Source: an uncultured Lachnospiraceae bacterium
GTDB taxonomy: Bacteria; Bacillota; Clostridia; Lachnospirales; Lachnospiraceae
Reading direction: 5' to 3'
DNA: 7,381 nt
NCBI GenBank assembly: GCA_946409475.1
Contig: CAMJWQ010000170.1
Span: 1 to 7,381 of the forward strand
Part shown: positions 7,321 to 7,381 of the stretch, piece by piece
Layout: the number at the start of each line of letters is the position of its first letter
How positions within the stretch are numbered: position 1 is the first letter of the stretch
Made by a program: the position numbers and the translations under genes
The notes under the pieces: model-generated
Databases searched by the model: none
What the model saw: only the letters and a program-made list of their open reading frames with translations
What the model was told of the DNA's origin: nothing

Positions 7321-7381
7321 TTTAAATAAATTAGTAAAACGTAAAATAATTAGTTAAATTATACAAATAATGGTATGAAAA
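7321..7381. other. AT-rich gene-free end of the window
   Basis: These 61 bases contain only 8 G or C. A 6-base inverted repeat, ATAATT and AATTAT around AGTTA (7346-7362), is present but all A/T and not followed by a T-run, so it does not look like an intrinsic terminator. An ATG at 7375 lacks a ribosome site. The composition would suit a promoter region or leader ahead of a following gene, but I can name no -35/-10 pair with confidence. Confidence 0.6.

Noticed and set aside
7346..7362. Inverted repeat as a rho-independent terminator of the operon
   Set aside because: The stem is six A/T pairs only and no T-run follows on the + strand. It is likely chance in an 87% AT stretch.
7375..7381. 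ATGAAAA as the start of a following lipoprotein or binding-protein gene
   Set aside because: No Shine-Dalgarno site precedes it, unlike every other gene here, and only two codons are visible.
1..7381. CRISPR arrays, tRNA or rRNA genes, insertion sequences and integration sites
   Set aside because: No regular spaced repeats, tRNA-like folds, transposase or integrase peptides, or flanking inverted repeats were seen. The window is almost wholly coding for the listed genes.

Overview
The window reads as part of a chromosomal operon of a low-to-moderate GC Firmicute. I infer a Lachnospiraceae-like or other Clostridia member, with Paenibacillus-type Bacilli as the alternative. The reasons are strong purine-rich Shine-Dalgarno sites before every gene, AT-leaning codon use, carbohydrate ABC permeases with no ATPase beside them, and the pairing of a YIP1-domain protein with a DUF5696-like protein. 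No 16S or other marker gene is present, so the genus cannot be fixed.

All genes lie on the + strand and are tightly packed. Bases 1-101 are the C-terminal end of a first MalF-type permease, cut by the window edge. A MalG-type permease follows at 118-987. After 26 bases comes a 686-residue membrane protein (1014-3074): signal peptide, extracytoplasmic NHL-type beta-propeller, TPR-like helices, a membrane anchor and a C-terminal YIP1-type multi-pass domain. Its end overlaps the start of a 749-residue secreted protein (3058-5307, TTG start) that resembles the DUF5696 family and has the look of a glycoside-hydrolase fold. This overlaps by ATGA with a second MalF-type permease (5304-6368), which overlaps a second MalG-type permease (6298-7320) by 71 bases. 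The last 61 bases are very AT-rich and hold no gene I can support.

Taken together, two complete or near-complete CUT1-type permease pairs flank two unusual cell-surface proteins. The most economical reading is a glycan capture and import system: the DUF5696-like protein processes or binds an oligosaccharide outside the membrane, the NHL-TPR-YIP1 protein acts as a membrane-bound receptor, scaffold or sensor, and two transporters import products. Solute-binding proteins would be expected just outside the window on either side. The ATPase is probably a shared MsmK-type subunit encoded elsewhere. The substrate cannot be read from the sequence. The permease assignments are secure, the YIP1/NHL and DUF5696 assignments are good pattern matches made from memory, and the joint function is inference.
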